This document shows positions 1-8,457 of a stretch of DNA of 62,913 bases, in pieces. How positions within the stretch are numbered: position 1 is the first letter of the stretch; the number at the start of each line of letters is the position of its first letter. The notes beneath the pieces were generated by a model. That model was not told the origin of the DNA. It did no database searches and saw only the letters and a list, made by a program, of their open reading frames with translations. Made by a program: the position numbers and the translations under genes. This DNA is from Azospirillum melinis (GTDB lineage: Bacteria; Pseudomonadota; Alphaproteobacteria; Azospirillales; Azospirillaceae), in contig NZ_WHOS01000041.1 in NCBI RefSeq assembly GCF_013340935.1, forward strand, positions 1-62,913, read 5' to 3'.

Positions 1-730
1 CCCCCAGATGATAGGACAGCCCCTGCCCCAGCACCGCCCAGCGCGGTCCGGGGCCGGCGGCGATGGCGCGGTCGATGTCGTCGAGATCGCAGACCCCCTG
101 TTCCACCAGATAGACCGCCTCGCGCCACAGCGCCGCCACCAGCCGGGTCGCCAGATGGCCGGCGATTTCCCGGCGCAGCACCACCGGCACCTTGCCGACC
201 GCGAGGTAGACCGCTTCGGCCGCGGCCACCGCCTCGGGCGCCGTCAGCCGGCCCGGCACCAGTTCGACCAGCGGCAGCAGGTGCGGCGGGTTGAAGGGAT
301 GGCCGATCAGGAAGCGGTCGGGATGGCGGGCCCCGTCCTGCAGGTCGCTCGGCATCAGGCCGGAGGTGCTCGACGCGATCAGTGTTCCGGGCGGCACCAC
401 CGCCTCGACGGCGGCATAGATGCCGCGCTTGGCGGCCAGCGACTCCGGCCCGTTCTCCTGAACCAGGTCGACGCCGGCCAGTGCCCCCCAGTCGCCGCCG
501 GCAGCGGTCAGCCGGTCCCAGTGGGACCGCGGATCGCCGATGCCGAGCGCCACCAGATCGCCGGCCACCGCCTCGATGGACGGGCGCAGGCGGGCCATCG
601 CCTGCGGATCGGAATCGACCACCGTCACGCGCCGTCCGGTGGCGAGGAAAAGGGCGGCCCAACTCGATCCGATGGTGCCGGCCCCGACGATGCCGACCGA
701 CGCGGCGTCATGGCTGAACGCGCGGTGCAT
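1..730 (-). CDS. 3-hydroxyacyl-CoA dehydrogenase family protein (C-terminus cut by window)
   Basis: This NAD-dependent dehydrogenase acts on a beta-hydroxy acid or its CoA ester, and its 3' end lies outside the window. The translation opens with a Rossmann glycine motif (VGIVGAGTIGSSWA, residues about 11-24), then an acidic VVDSDP turn. About residues 140-155 carry GHPFNPPHLLPLVELV, typical of the 3-hydroxyacyl-CoA, L-gulonate and L-carnitine dehydrogenase family. The visible part ends soon after GPGPRWA, a pattern I associate with L-carnitine dehydrogenase-like members. The ATG at 730 is preceded by GGAG. It is transcribed divergently from the aromatic catabolic operon and probably shares its control region. 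The exact substrate cannot be told from the sequence. Confidence 0.8.
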   Translation of the reverse strand, partial: MHRAFSHDAASVGIVGAGTIGSSWAALFLATGRRVTVVDSDPQAMARLRPSIEAVAGDLVALGIGDPRSHWDRLTAAGGDWGALAGVDLVQENGPESLAAKRGIYAAVEAVVPPGTLIASSTSGLMPSDLQDGARHPDRFLIGHPFNPPHLLPLVELVPGRLTAPEAVAAAEAVYLAVGKVPVVLRREIAGHLATRLVAALWREAVYLVEQGVCDLDDIDRAIAAGPGPRWAVLGQGLSYHLG

Positions 731-830
731 GGAGGACTCCTGACTTGTGAGGGGGGATGGAGAGATCGTAAGCCGGCCGGCAGCGATCCGCTGCATTGAC
801 AATCCGGGACGCCGATCTTCCAAAAAGCAG

Positions 831-877
831 ATTGACAGTACACATACTGACAGATAGCTTTCTGACAGCATACTTAC
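831..877. promoter_or_regulatory. Three TGACAG direct repeats with a 15-bp period in a divergent promoter region
   Basis: The 345-bp gap from 731 to 1075 holds no gene. Inside it TGACAG occurs at 833, 848 and 863, exactly 15 bp apart. The intervening bases also agree in part, with C at repeat positions 11 and 15 and T at 13 in all three. The stretch is much richer in A and T than its surroundings. This looks like a regulator binding site for the divergent genes on either side, but no regulator gene lies nearby to name it. Confidence 0.5.
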
Positions 878-1075
878 GAAATGCCCGCTTGCGACATGAC
901 CGGCGGCCTTTCGAAGGCGGAATTTCAGAGACAAGCGGACAGCCAGGGCCGACCGGGCGGGACAGCCCCGCCGGGCAATGCCGACAGGCACGGACAACAG
1001 GCAAGGCCGGCAGGCCGGACGCCTGCCCTGCCCCTTGCGCGAAGCTCCGCAAAAAAACAGAGGGAAAGGGACGCC

Positions 1076-1840
1076 ATGACGATTCCATTCGATTCGATCC
1101 CCTTCGCGTTGACGGGCAGGCGGGTGCTCATCACTGGGGCGGCCGGCGGTATCGGCTCGGCCACGGCAAGGGCCTGCGCACAGCTGGGCGCCGAACTGGT
1201 GCTGACCGACATCCGCGACTGTTCGGCCCTGGCGGAGGAGCTGGCGCCGGTCGGTGCCGGAGCCACCGCCCCCAGGGTGACCACCCATGTCTGCGACGTC
1301 CGCGACCGTGCCGCCATCGACGCGCTGGCCGAGACCGTCGGCGGCGTCGACGGGATGGTGCTGAACGCCGGGGCCATCGCCTTCGACGACTGGGACTCGC
1401 TGGAGTGGGAGGACTCCTTCCACGAGATCATCCACGTCAACCTGCTGGCACCGATGCAGTTCGCCCGCGCCTTCCTGCCGGGCATGCGGACGCGCGGCGG
1501 CGCGCGGATCGTACTGGTCGGCTCGGTCGCCGGCTGGACCGGCGGCACCATGTCGACCACCGGCGCGCATTACGTCGTCTCCAAGGGCGGCGTCCACGCC
1601 TTCACCCGTTGGCTGGCCCGCCGCGCGGCGCCCGATGTCGGTGTCAACGCGGTCGCTCCCAGCGCCACGGCGACGGCGATGATCGCTGGCCAGCCCTCTC
1701 CGGCGGTCGGGGCGCAGCTGGTGCCGCGCGTGGCCTCGGCGGACGAGATCGCCTGGCCGATCGCCTTCCTCTGTTCGCCCGCGGCCTCCTTTCTCAGCGG
1801 GGTCGTGCTCGACATCAACGGTGGCGCCTATCTGCGCTGA
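1076..1840 (+). CDS. Short-chain dehydrogenase/reductase (SDR)
   Basis: This is a classical SDR of 254 residues, an NAD(P)-dependent oxidoreductase of an alcohol or ketone. The cofactor motif TGAAGGIG lies at about residues 18-25, NAG at about 95-97, the catalytic Ser in GSVAG and the Tyr/Lys pair in YVVSK. The ATG at 1076 follows AGGGAAAGGG. A longer reading frame upstream has no ribosome-binding site. It is the first gene of the operon carrying the Liv-type importer and the gentisate pathway, 24 bp before the first permease. It may feed the pathway by oxidising an alcohol, but its substrate is not evident. Confidence 0.85.
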   Translation: MTIPFDSIPFALTGRRVLITGAAGGIGSATARACAQLGAELVLTDIRDCSALAEELAPVGAGATAPRVTTHVCDVRDRAAIDALAETVGGVDGMVLNAGAIAFDDWDSLEWEDSFHEIIHVNLLAPMQFARAFLPGMRTRGGARIVLVGSVAGWTGGTMSTTGAHYVVSKGGVHAFTRWLARRAAPDVGVNAVAPSATATAMIAGQPSPAVGAQLVPRVASADEIAWPIAFLCSPAASFLSGVVLDINGGAYLR

Positions 1841-1864
1841 CCGGCATCGAAGGGATCCGCCAAG

Positions 1865-2725
1865 ATGGCGAACGCATTGCTGATCCAGATTCTCAACGGC
1901 CTCGTCTATGGGGGGCTGCTCTTCATCGTGTCGGTCGGGCTGGTGCTGATCTTCGGGCTGCGACGGGTGGTCAATTTCGCCCATGGCAGCCTGTTCATGA
2001 TCGGCGCCTATGTCGGCTTCAGCATCTCCCTGGTCGCCGGATTCTGGGCCGGTGTCGTCGGCGCCGCCGTGGTGCTGGCGGTGGCCGGCGCGCTGCTCGA
2101 CGTGTCGGTGTTCCGGCCGCTGCGCCGCCAGGATCCCATCGCCACCGTTCTGGTCACCTTCGGTCTGCTGCTGATCCTGGAGGATCTGGCCAACACCGTC
2201 TGGGGCAAGGAGACGCATTCCCTGCCGCTGCCGGAGATGCTGGCGGGCAGCGTCGAAATCCTGGGCCAGCCCTTCCCGACCTACCGGCTGCTGGTGATCG
2301 CCGTCGCGGCGGCGGTCGGCATCGGGCTGGCGCTGTGGCTGCGCTTCAGCCGGGTCGGGCTGTTCGTCCGCGCCTCCAGCGTCGACCCGGTGACGACGGC
2401 CGTGCAGGGCGTCAACACCGACCGGGTCAGCGCGCTGGTCGTCGCCGTCGGCACGGCGCTGGCCGGCCTGTCGGGCACCATCGCCGCCCCGCTGCTGGCG
2501 CTGTCGCCGTCGATGGGCGGGTCGATCCTGATCGAATCCTTCATCGTCGTGGTGGTCGGCGGGCTCGGCAGCTTCTCCGGCGCGCTGATCGCAGCACTCG
2601 CCATCGGCCAGATCCACAATCTCGGCATCATCTACGTCCCCTGGGCGGCGACGATGGTGCCCTTCCTCCTGATGGTCGCGGTCCTGGTGTGGCGGCCGAC
2701 CGGTTTCGCAGGGAGCCACGTATGA
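1865..2725 (+). CDS. livH: HAAT-type ABC transporter permease, LivH family
   Basis: This inner-membrane permease of 286 residues is strongly hydrophobic, with about eight predicted spans. LivH-family sequence is visible near the N-terminus (NGLVYGGLLFIVSVGL) and in the region VVVVGGLGSFSGALIAA, residues about 222-238. It pairs with the LivM-like gene, which it overlaps by 4 bp (ATGA). The HAAT family imports branched-chain amino acids, amides and also aromatic acids. The downstream 3-hydroxybenzoate catabolic genes make an aromatic acid the likelier substrate here, which is inference from context. Confidence 0.9.
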   Translation: MANALLIQILNGLVYGGLLFIVSVGLVLIFGLRRVVNFAHGSLFMIGAYVGFSISLVAGFWAGVVGAAVVLAVAGALLDVSVFRPLRRQDPIATVLVTFGLLLILEDLANTVWGKETHSLPLPEMLAGSVEILGQPFPTYRLLVIAVAAAVGIGLALWLRFSRVGLFVRASSVDPVTTAVQGVNTDRVSALVVAVGTALAGLSGTIAAPLLALSPSMGGSILIESFIVVVVGGLGSFSGALIAALAIGQIHNLGIIYVPWAATMVPFLLMVAVLVWRPTGFAGSHV

Positions 2726-3735
2726 GCCGCGCAACCATGAACATCGCCGCCGCCCGCGTCGCCTCCCCCCGCCTGTCGCATCTGTCCTGGCTGCTGCTCG
2801 CCCTGGCGCTGGCCGTCGGTTTCGGCCTTCCGGGCGTGGTCGCCTCGGTCCTGGTGCTGACGCTGCTGACGCAGGCGGTGATCGGCGGGATGCTGGCGGT
2901 CGGCGTCGGCTTCCTGATCCGTCAGAACGGCGTTGTCAGCTTCGGCCACGCCGCCTGGTACGGGGTATCGGCCTACTGCCTCGGCCTGCTGCTGCGCCAC
3001 GACGTGCTGTCGGTAGAACTGGCGCTGGTGCTGGCTCTCGCCGTGCCGACGCTGACGGCCTTCCTGCTCGGTCTGGTGATCGTCCGGGTTCCGGGGGTCG
3101 CCTTCTCAATGCTGACCCTGGCGATCGGACAGGCCTTCCACGAATTCGCGATGAAGGCGCAGGGCGTAACCAACGGGGACGACGGCTTCGCCATCCCGCT
3201 GCCCGACACCCTGTTCGGCCTGCCGATCTCCACCGTCCAGCAACCCGAAACCATGTTCGTCCTGTGCTGGAGCCTGCTGGCGCTGGTGGTCTTCGGCCTC
3301 TACGTCACCGTGCGCAGCCCCTTCGGCCGGCTGACGGAGGCGATCCGCGAGAACGAGGAGCGCGCCCGTTTCATCGGCTATCGCACGGTGCTGCCGCGCG
3401 CCGCGACCTACGCCATCTCCGCCTTCGTGGCGGCGTTGGCCGGGCTTCTCTTCGCTCTCTACAACGGCTTCGTCTCGCCGGAGGTGCTGCACTGGAGCCT
3501 GTCCGGCTCGGCGCTGATCATGGCGGTGATCGGCGGCTCGCGGCTCCTCTGGGGGCCGGCGCTGGGCGCGGTGATCTTCTTCTTCCTCAAGGATCTGGCC
3601 GGGAACATGACCGAGCACTGGCCGGCGATGATCGGCGCCACGGTAATCGTCGTGACGGTCCTGATGCCGGCCGGCATCGCCGGCACCCTGGCCGAACTCT
3701 TCGAGCGCCTGCGCAAGGCTGGAGGCAGAGCATGA
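2722..3735 (+). CDS. livM: HAAT-type ABC transporter permease, LivM family
   Basis: This second permease of the importer has 337 residues and multiple membrane spans. The cytoplasmic coupling-loop motif EAIRENEERARFIGY near residues 206-220 is typical of LivM proteins and contacts the ATPases. The ATG at 2722 overlaps the livH stop (ATGA). A much longer open frame extends upstream through livH and the SDR but is only a high-GC read-through frame. The next gene begins inside the stop of this one, so the cassette is translationally coupled. Confidence 0.9.
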   Translation: MSRATMNIAAARVASPRLSHLSWLLLALALAVGFGLPGVVASVLVLTLLTQAVIGGMLAVGVGFLIRQNGVVSFGHAAWYGVSAYCLGLLLRHDVLSVELALVLALAVPTLTAFLLGLVIVRVPGVAFSMLTLAIGQAFHEFAMKAQGVTNGDDGFAIPLPDTLFGLPISTVQQPETMFVLCWSLLALVVFGLYVTVRSPFGRLTEAIRENEERARFIGYRTVLPRAATYAISAFVAALAGLLFALYNGFVSPEVLHWSLSGSALIMAVIGGSRLLWGPALGAVIFFFLKDLAGNMTEHWPAMIGATVIVVTVLMPAGIAGTLAELFERLRKAGGRA

Positions 3736-4445
3736 CCGGCAGCGCCTACGCCATCGAGGGGACGGCACTGACCCGGCCCTATGGCGGCTTCCTCGCGGTG
3801 AACAAGGTGGACATCGCGGTTCCCCATGGCGAGATCCGCGGCCTGATCGGCCCGAACGGCGCCGGCAAGTCGACGCTGATCGACGTGCTGTCGGGCCGGG
3901 CCGCCGTCTGGTCGGGACAGGTGAGGATGGACGGCCGCGACATCGGCGCGCTGGGCGCGCAGGAACGCCGCCGCCAGGGCATGGCCCGCTCCTTCCAGAA
4001 GACCAACATCTTCCCCGAACTGTCGGTGCGCGAGCAGCTCGACATCGCCGCCCGCAAGGCCGAGAAGCCGAATGTCGAGGAGGTGATGGACGAGCTCGGC
4101 CTGAGCGAGCTCGGCGCGGCGCGGGCACGCGACATCGCCTATGGCGAGCAGCGCCGGCTCGATCTGGCGCTGGCGCTGATCGGGAGGCCCCGCGTGCTGC
4201 TGCTCGACGAGCCGGCGGCGGGGCTGTCGATGCGGGAATCGCTGGGGCTGGCCACCCTGCTGCGCGATCTGGCGCAGCGCTGGAAGGTCACGGTTCTGCT
4301 CGTCGAGCACGACATGGAGGTGGTCTTCTCCATCTGCGACCGCATCACCGTCCTGCAACTGGGCCGCGTCCTGGCCGAGGGCACGCCCGACGAGATCCGG
4401 CGCTCGGCCGATGTCGTCACCGCCTATCTCGGGAGTGCGGCATGA
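3732..4445 (+). CDS. livG: HAAT-type ABC transporter ATP-binding protein, LivG family
   Basis: This cytoplasmic ATPase subunit has 237 residues. Walker A is GPNGAGKST (about residues 37-45), the signature region is AYGEQRRLDLALAL, Walker B is VLLLDEP and the switch His lies in VLLVEHDM. The start overlaps livM by 4 bp and the end overlaps livF by 4 bp. It would pair with LivF to power import through the LivH/LivM channel. Confidence 0.9.
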   Translation: MTGSAYAIEGTALTRPYGGFLAVNKVDIAVPHGEIRGLIGPNGAGKSTLIDVLSGRAAVWSGQVRMDGRDIGALGAQERRRQGMARSFQKTNIFPELSVREQLDIAARKAEKPNVEEVMDELGLSELGAARARDIAYGEQRRLDLALALIGRPRVLLLDEPAAGLSMRESLGLATLLRDLAQRWKVTVLLVEHDMEVVFSICDRITVLQLGRVLAEGTPDEIRRSADVVTAYLGSAA

Positions 4446-5140
4446 GCGAACTTCTGGCTTTCAGCAACGTCGTCGCCGGCTATGGCGGCGCCCGCATCCT
4501 GCACGACCTGGATTTCCGCATCGACACCGGCGAGCGGGTGGCCGTGCTCGGCCGCAACGGGGTCGGCAAGACGACCATCGTCAACGCCTTCCTCGGCATC
4601 GCCCGGCGCATGCAGGGCGAAATCCGGCTGGCAGGCAAGGCGGTCGGCGACATCCGCCACTTCACCGCGGCGCGTGCCGGCATCTCGGTGGTGCCGCAGG
4701 GGCGCTGCATCATCCCGAACCTGACGGTGCGCGAGAACCTGATCCTGGGCGCCGCCGTCCGCCGCAAAGGGGCCTGGACCATCGAGCGGGTCTTCGCGAT
4801 GTTCCCGATCCTCAAGGAGCGGGCAGACACGCCGGGCACCGCGCTGTCGGGAGGGCAGCAGCAGATGCTGGCGATCGGCCGCGCCCTGATGGCAAACCCG
4901 CATCTGCTGGTGCTCGATGAGCCCAGCGAGGGGCTGGCTCCGGTGATCGTCGACGAGCTGGCCGAGAACCTGCGGCAGGTCGCCGCCGGCGGCACCAGCC
5001 TGCTGATCATCGAGCAGAACTACAGCCTCGTCCGCCGGGTGGCCGAACGCTACTACGTGCTGTCCAAGGGCGAAGTGGCGGAACAGGGCGCCATGGCCGC
5101 CCTGACCAAGGAAAGCCTGAAGAAGCACATCGCGGTCTAG
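4442..5140 (+). CDS. livF: HAAT-type ABC transporter ATP-binding protein, LivF family
   Basis: This second ATPase has 232 residues. Walker A is GRNGVGKTT, the signature is LSGGQQQMLAIGRALM, Walker B is LLVLDEPSEGLAPV and the switch His region reads LLIIEQNYSLV. The phrase DEPSEGLAPVIV is typical of LivF. It starts in an ATGA overlap with livG and ends just before a strong stem-loop at 5144-5166, ahead of the binding-protein gene. Confidence 0.9.
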   Translation: MSELLAFSNVVAGYGGARILHDLDFRIDTGERVAVLGRNGVGKTTIVNAFLGIARRMQGEIRLAGKAVGDIRHFTAARAGISVVPQGRCIIPNLTVRENLILGAAVRRKGAWTIERVFAMFPILKERADTPGTALSGGQQQMLAIGRALMANPHLLVLDEPSEGLAPVIVDELAENLRQVAAGGTSLLIIEQNYSLVRRVAERYYVLSKGEVAEQGAMAALTKESLKKHIAV

Positions 5141-5143
5141 AAG

Positions 5144-5166
5144 CCCTCTCCCGCCCCGGGAGAGGG
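5144..5166 (+). promoter_or_regulatory. Intercistronic stem-loop between livF and the binding-protein gene
   Basis: CCCTCTCCC and GGGAGAGGG form a perfect 9-bp stem around the loop GCCCC. The plus-strand transcript continues into an A run rather than a U run, so this is not a classical terminator in the operon direction. Such hairpins often sit beside binding-protein genes and set transcript stability or partial attenuation. That role is inferred. Confidence 0.5.
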
Positions 5167-5191
5167 AAAAAACAAAATCATGGAGGAAACG

Positions 5192-6397
5192 ATGACCAGG
5201 ACGAACAGCCTCAAGCTTCGCGCGCTGGGCGCCGCCAGCGTGCTGGCGCTCGCCCTTTCCGGCACCGCACATGCGCAGGACATGCTGAAGATCGGCGTGC
5301 CGACCGCCATGTCCGGCACCTATGCCGATCTCGGCAACCAGGCCAAGCGGGCCGTCGAGTTCGCCATCGCCGAGGCCAACGCCAAGGGCGGCGTCGCCGG
5401 CCACAAGGTCGAGGCCAAGTTCCTCGACACCGAGGCCAAGCCCGACCTCGCCCGCAAGCAGTCCGAACGGCTGGCGCTGGAAGGCTACAAGGTGCTGACC
5501 GGCGTCATCGCGTCCGGCGAGGCGCTGGCCATCGCGCCGATGCTCGACCGCTGGGACGCGCTCTACGTCGCCACCGTTACCAAGAGCGACAAGATCACCG
5601 GCGACAGCTGCGTCCGCCGCGCCTTCCGGGTCAACCACCAGGACGCGCAGGACGCGGCGGTGGTCAAGCCCTGGCTGGCCGGGCGCAAGGAACAGAAATG
5701 GGCGATCATCGGCATGGACGGCGCCTGGGGCCGCGGCTCCGGCGCCGGTTTCAAGGAGGCCGCCACCGCCAACGGCAAGTCGGTCGTCGCCGAACTCTAC
5801 CCGCCGCTCGGCGCCACCGATTACGCCGCCTACATCCAGCAGATCAAGGCGTCGGGCGCCGAGGGGCTGTGGGTGGCGCTGGCCGGGCGCGACGCCGTCA
5901 GCTTCGCCACCCAGGCCCGCCAGTTCGGACTGCTCGACAGCGTCTTCACCGCCGGGGTCAGCTTCGTCACCGACAACACCGTGCAGGCGATGGGCGAGAC
6001 CTCCAAGGGCATCGCCGGCATCATCAACTACAGCTCGACCCTCGACACGCCGGAGAACAGGAGCTTCGCCGCCGCCTGGGCCAAGCATTTCAACGGCGAC
6101 CAGCCCTCCAACTTCGAGGGCGAGACCTATCTCGGCATGCAGGTCATCTTCCAGGCGGTGGAGAAGGCCAGGAGCGTCAAGCCGATCGACATTGCCCGGG
6201 CGATGAGCGGCGGCAGCTTCGACACCATCCTCGGCAAGGTCGCCTTCCGGCCCGAGGACAACCAGCTGGTCCTGCCCAACTATTTCGGCCATGTCGCCGA
6301 GACCGGCGGCAAGCTGCGCCCGGTGGTGACGATGTCCTTCCCGGCCGATCAGGCGACGCCGCCGCCGTCCGGCGCCTGCAAGCTGCAGAAGTTCTGA
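5192..6397 (+). CDS. HAAT-type periplasmic substrate-binding protein (LivK-like)
   Basis: This periplasmic binding protein of 401 residues has a Sec signal peptide ending near AHAQ (about residue 26) and a mature start at DMLKIGVPTAMSG, typical of Peripla_BP_6 proteins. The ATG at 5192 is chosen because GGAGGAA lies at good spacing. An in-frame ATG at 5180 would bury that site. The pocket region around TYADLGNQ and the motif YPLGATDYAAYI (read with one extra P) fit HAAT binding proteins for small carboxylates. Ligand specificity cannot be read off, but the neighbours suggest a hydroxylated benzoate. Confidence 0.88.
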   Translation: MTRTNSLKLRALGAASVLALALSGTAHAQDMLKIGVPTAMSGTYADLGNQAKRAVEFAIAEANAKGGVAGHKVEAKFLDTEAKPDLARKQSERLALEGYKVLTGVIASGEALAIAPMLDRWDALYVATVTKSDKITGDSCVRRAFRVNHQDAQDAAVVKPWLAGRKEQKWAIIGMDGAWGRGSGAGFKEAATANGKSVVAELYPPLGATDYAAYIQQIKASGAEGLWVALAGRDAVSFATQARQFGLLDSVFTAGVSFVTDNTVQAMGETSKGIAGIINYSSTLDTPENRSFAAAWAKHFNGDQPSNFEGETYLGMQVIFQAVEKARSVKPIDIARAMSGGSFDTILGKVAFRPEDNQLVLPNYFGHVAETGGKLRPVVTMSFPADQATPPPSGACKLQKF

Positions 6398-6431
6398 CCT
6401 TCCCCTCACCCCCACCGACAGGAGCCGGCGC

Positions 6432-7214
6432 ATGTCCGCTCAGGCCTTTCTGGAAAACCGCTTCGGGCTCGGCGGCTCCGTCTTCCTCGTCACCGGCGGG
6501 GCCGGCGGCATCGGTTTCGCCGCCGCCCGTGCCGCAGCCGAGGCCGGCGCCCGCGTCGCCGTCAACGACCTTGACGCCGACCGCGCGGAGCAGGCCGCCG
6601 CGAGCCTGCGCGCCGACGGGCTGGAGGCGATGGCCGTGCCCTTCAGCGTCACCGACCCCGCGGCGGCGCGGGCCGGCGTCGCCGCGGTGCTCGGACGCTG
6701 GGGCCGCATCGACAGCCTGTTCAGCAACGCCGGCAACCAGAACCGCAAGCCGTTCCTGGACTACCGGCCGGAGGAATGGGCGTCGCTGTGGCAGACCCAC
6801 GTCGACGGCGCCTTCAACCTCTGCCAAGCGGTGCTGCCGTCGATGGTGGAGCGGCGCGGCGGGCGCATCGTGCTGATGTCGTCGGTCGCGGCCTTCGGCT
6901 CGCGCGGCACCATCAGCGCCTACGCCACCGCCAAGGGCGGGCTGGCCGCCATGACGCGGGCGCTGGCGGTGGAATACGGGCCGCTCGGCATCGCCTGCAA
7001 CGCCATCGCCCCCGGCTTCGTCGCCACCGGCTTCACCACGGCGATGCAGGAGAACGCGGCCTTCCAGAGCTACATCGAAAGTGACGTGCCGGCGCGGCGC
7101 TGGGGAACGCCCGACGACATCGCCGGGGTGGCGGTCTTCCTCGCCGGCCCGGCCAGCGGCTTCATCAACGGACAGGTCATCCCCGTGGACGGCGGGCTGC
7201 TCGCCACGCTGTGA
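6432..7214 (+). CDS. Short-chain dehydrogenase/reductase (SDR)
   Basis: This 260-residue classical SDR shows TGGAGGIG at about residues 21-28, NAG at about 101, Ser in MSSVAAFG and the catalytic YATAK. The C-terminal PGFVATGF and NGQVIPVDGG match beta-ketoacyl reductase or gluconate dehydrogenase-like members. It lies between the importer and the 3-hydroxybenzoate hydroxylase in the same direction, so it probably belongs to the same operon. It is clearly a different subgroup from the SDR at 1076. Substrate unknown. Confidence 0.85.
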   Translation: MSAQAFLENRFGLGGSVFLVTGGAGGIGFAAARAAAEAGARVAVNDLDADRAEQAAASLRADGLEAMAVPFSVTDPAAARAGVAAVLGRWGRIDSLFSNAGNQNRKPFLDYRPEEWASLWQTHVDGAFNLCQAVLPSMVERRGGRIVLMSSVAAFGSRGTISAYATAKGGLAAMTRALAVEYGPLGIACNAIAPGFVATGFTTAMQENAAFQSYIESDVPARRWGTPDDIAGVAVFLAGPASGFINGQVIPVDGGLLATL

Positions 7215-7248
7215 CAGACCAGAAGAGATCACGCAGAGGAACAAACAC

Positions 7249-8439
7249 ATGCCTGACCGTCCCATCCTGATCGCCGGAGGCGGCATCGGCGGTTTGGCCG
7301 CCGCGCTGGGGCTGGCCCGCAAGGGCTTCCGCTCGATCGTGCTCGAACAGGCCCCCGAACTGGGGGAGATCGGCGCCGGCATCCAGATCGGCCCCAACGC
7401 CTTCCACGCCTTCGACTGGCTCGGCGTCGGCGACGCCGCCCGGGCCAAGGCCGTCTACATCGACCATCTGGTGCTGATGGACGCCGTCCGCGACGAGCGC
7501 GTCGCCGCCATCCCGCTCGACGAGCCGTTCCGCCGGCGCTTCAAGAATCCCTACGCCGTCGTCCACCGCGCCGACCTGCACATGGTGCTGCTCGACGCCT
7601 GCCGGACCAGCGACCTGATCGAGCTGCGCACCAGCTCGTCGGTGGAGCGCTACGAGCAGGACGGCGCATCGGTCACCGTAACGCTCGGCAACGGTGGGCG
7701 GCTGACCGGATCGGCGCTGATCGGCGCCGACGGGCTGCGCTCCAAGGTGCGGGCGCAGGTGGTCGGCGACGCCCAGCCGCGCGTGTCCGGACACACCACC
7801 TTCCGTTCGGTCATCCCGACCGAGCAGATGCCGGAGGATCTGCGCTGGAACGCGGCGACGCTGTGGGCCGGCCCGAAATGCCACATCGTCCATTACCCGC
7901 TGAAGGGCGGCAAGGTCTTCAACCTCGTCGTCACCTGCCACAACGATGCCGCCGAGGCGGTGGCCGGGGTGCCGGTGACCAGGGAGGTGGTGTACGAAGG
8001 CTTCAGCCACATCGCCGACCGGCCCAAGCAGATCATCGAGCGTGGCGAGAACTGGAAGCTGTGGGTGCTGTGCGACCGCGATCCGACGCCCAACTGGGTG
8101 GACGGCCGCGTCGTTCTGCTGGGCGACGCCGCCCATCCGATGCTGCAATATCTGGCGCAGGGCGCCTGCATGGCGCTGGAGGACGCCGTCAACCTCTCCC
8201 ACCACATGGCGGAGACGGGCGGCGCCCTGGACGCCGCCTTCCCCGCCTACAACCGCGACCGCTTCGCCCGCACCGGCCGGGTCCAGCTCAATTCCCGCCT
8301 GATGGGCGAGTATGTCTACCACCCGGCGGGCGGCCAGGCGGCGCTGCGCAACGCCATCCTCGGCAACTCGACCCGCGAGCAGCATTACGACCGCGTCGCC
8401 TGGCTCTACGGCGTGACCGGCCTGGGTGCGGCCATCTGA
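7249..8439 (+). CDS. FAD-dependent 3-hydroxybenzoate 6-monooxygenase
   Basis: This 396-residue flavoprotein hydroxylase should convert 3-hydroxybenzoate to gentisate using NAD(P)H and O2. It has the N-terminal FAD motif GGGIGGLAAA (about residues 9-18), the DG motif GADGLRSKVR near 160 and the GD motif GDAAHPMLQYLAQGA near 290. The sequence before the GD motif, DRDPTPNWVDGRV, is typical of 3-hydroxybenzoate 6-hydroxylases rather than salicylate hydroxylases. The next gene encodes gentisate dioxygenase, which supports gentisate as product. The ATG at 7249 is downstream of an AGAGGA-like site. Confidence 0.85.
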   Translation: MPDRPILIAGGGIGGLAAALGLARKGFRSIVLEQAPELGEIGAGIQIGPNAFHAFDWLGVGDAARAKAVYIDHLVLMDAVRDERVAAIPLDEPFRRRFKNPYAVVHRADLHMVLLDACRTSDLIELRTSSSVERYEQDGASVTVTLGNGGRLTGSALIGADGLRSKVRAQVVGDAQPRVSGHTTFRSVIPTEQMPEDLRWNAATLWAGPKCHIVHYPLKGGKVFNLVVTCHNDAAEAVAGVPVTREVVYEGFSHIADRPKQIIERGENWKLWVLCDRDPTPNWVDGRVVLLGDAAHPMLQYLAQGACMALEDAVNLSHHMAETGGALDAAFPAYNRDRFARTGRVQLNSRLMGEYVYHPAGGQAALRNAILGNSTREQHYDRVAWLYGVTGLGAAI

Positions 8440-8457
8440 CAGAAAGGATTGAACCAC

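Noticed and set aside
796..3735. Long plus-strand frame of 979 codons ending with LivM
   Set aside because: Only the last 337 codons (from 2722) are real. The upstream part overlaps the SDR and livH in another frame and reads as Arg-rich noise.
5144..5166. Rho-independent terminator of the importer operon
   Set aside because: On the plus strand the stem is followed by A residues, not T, and the binding-protein gene clearly belongs to the same importer.
4424..6433. 669-codon open frame on the minus strand
   Set aside because: It lies opposite livF and the binding-protein gene, has biased low-complexity composition (Gly, Val, Asp, His) and no recognisable domain. It is a high-GC shadow frame.
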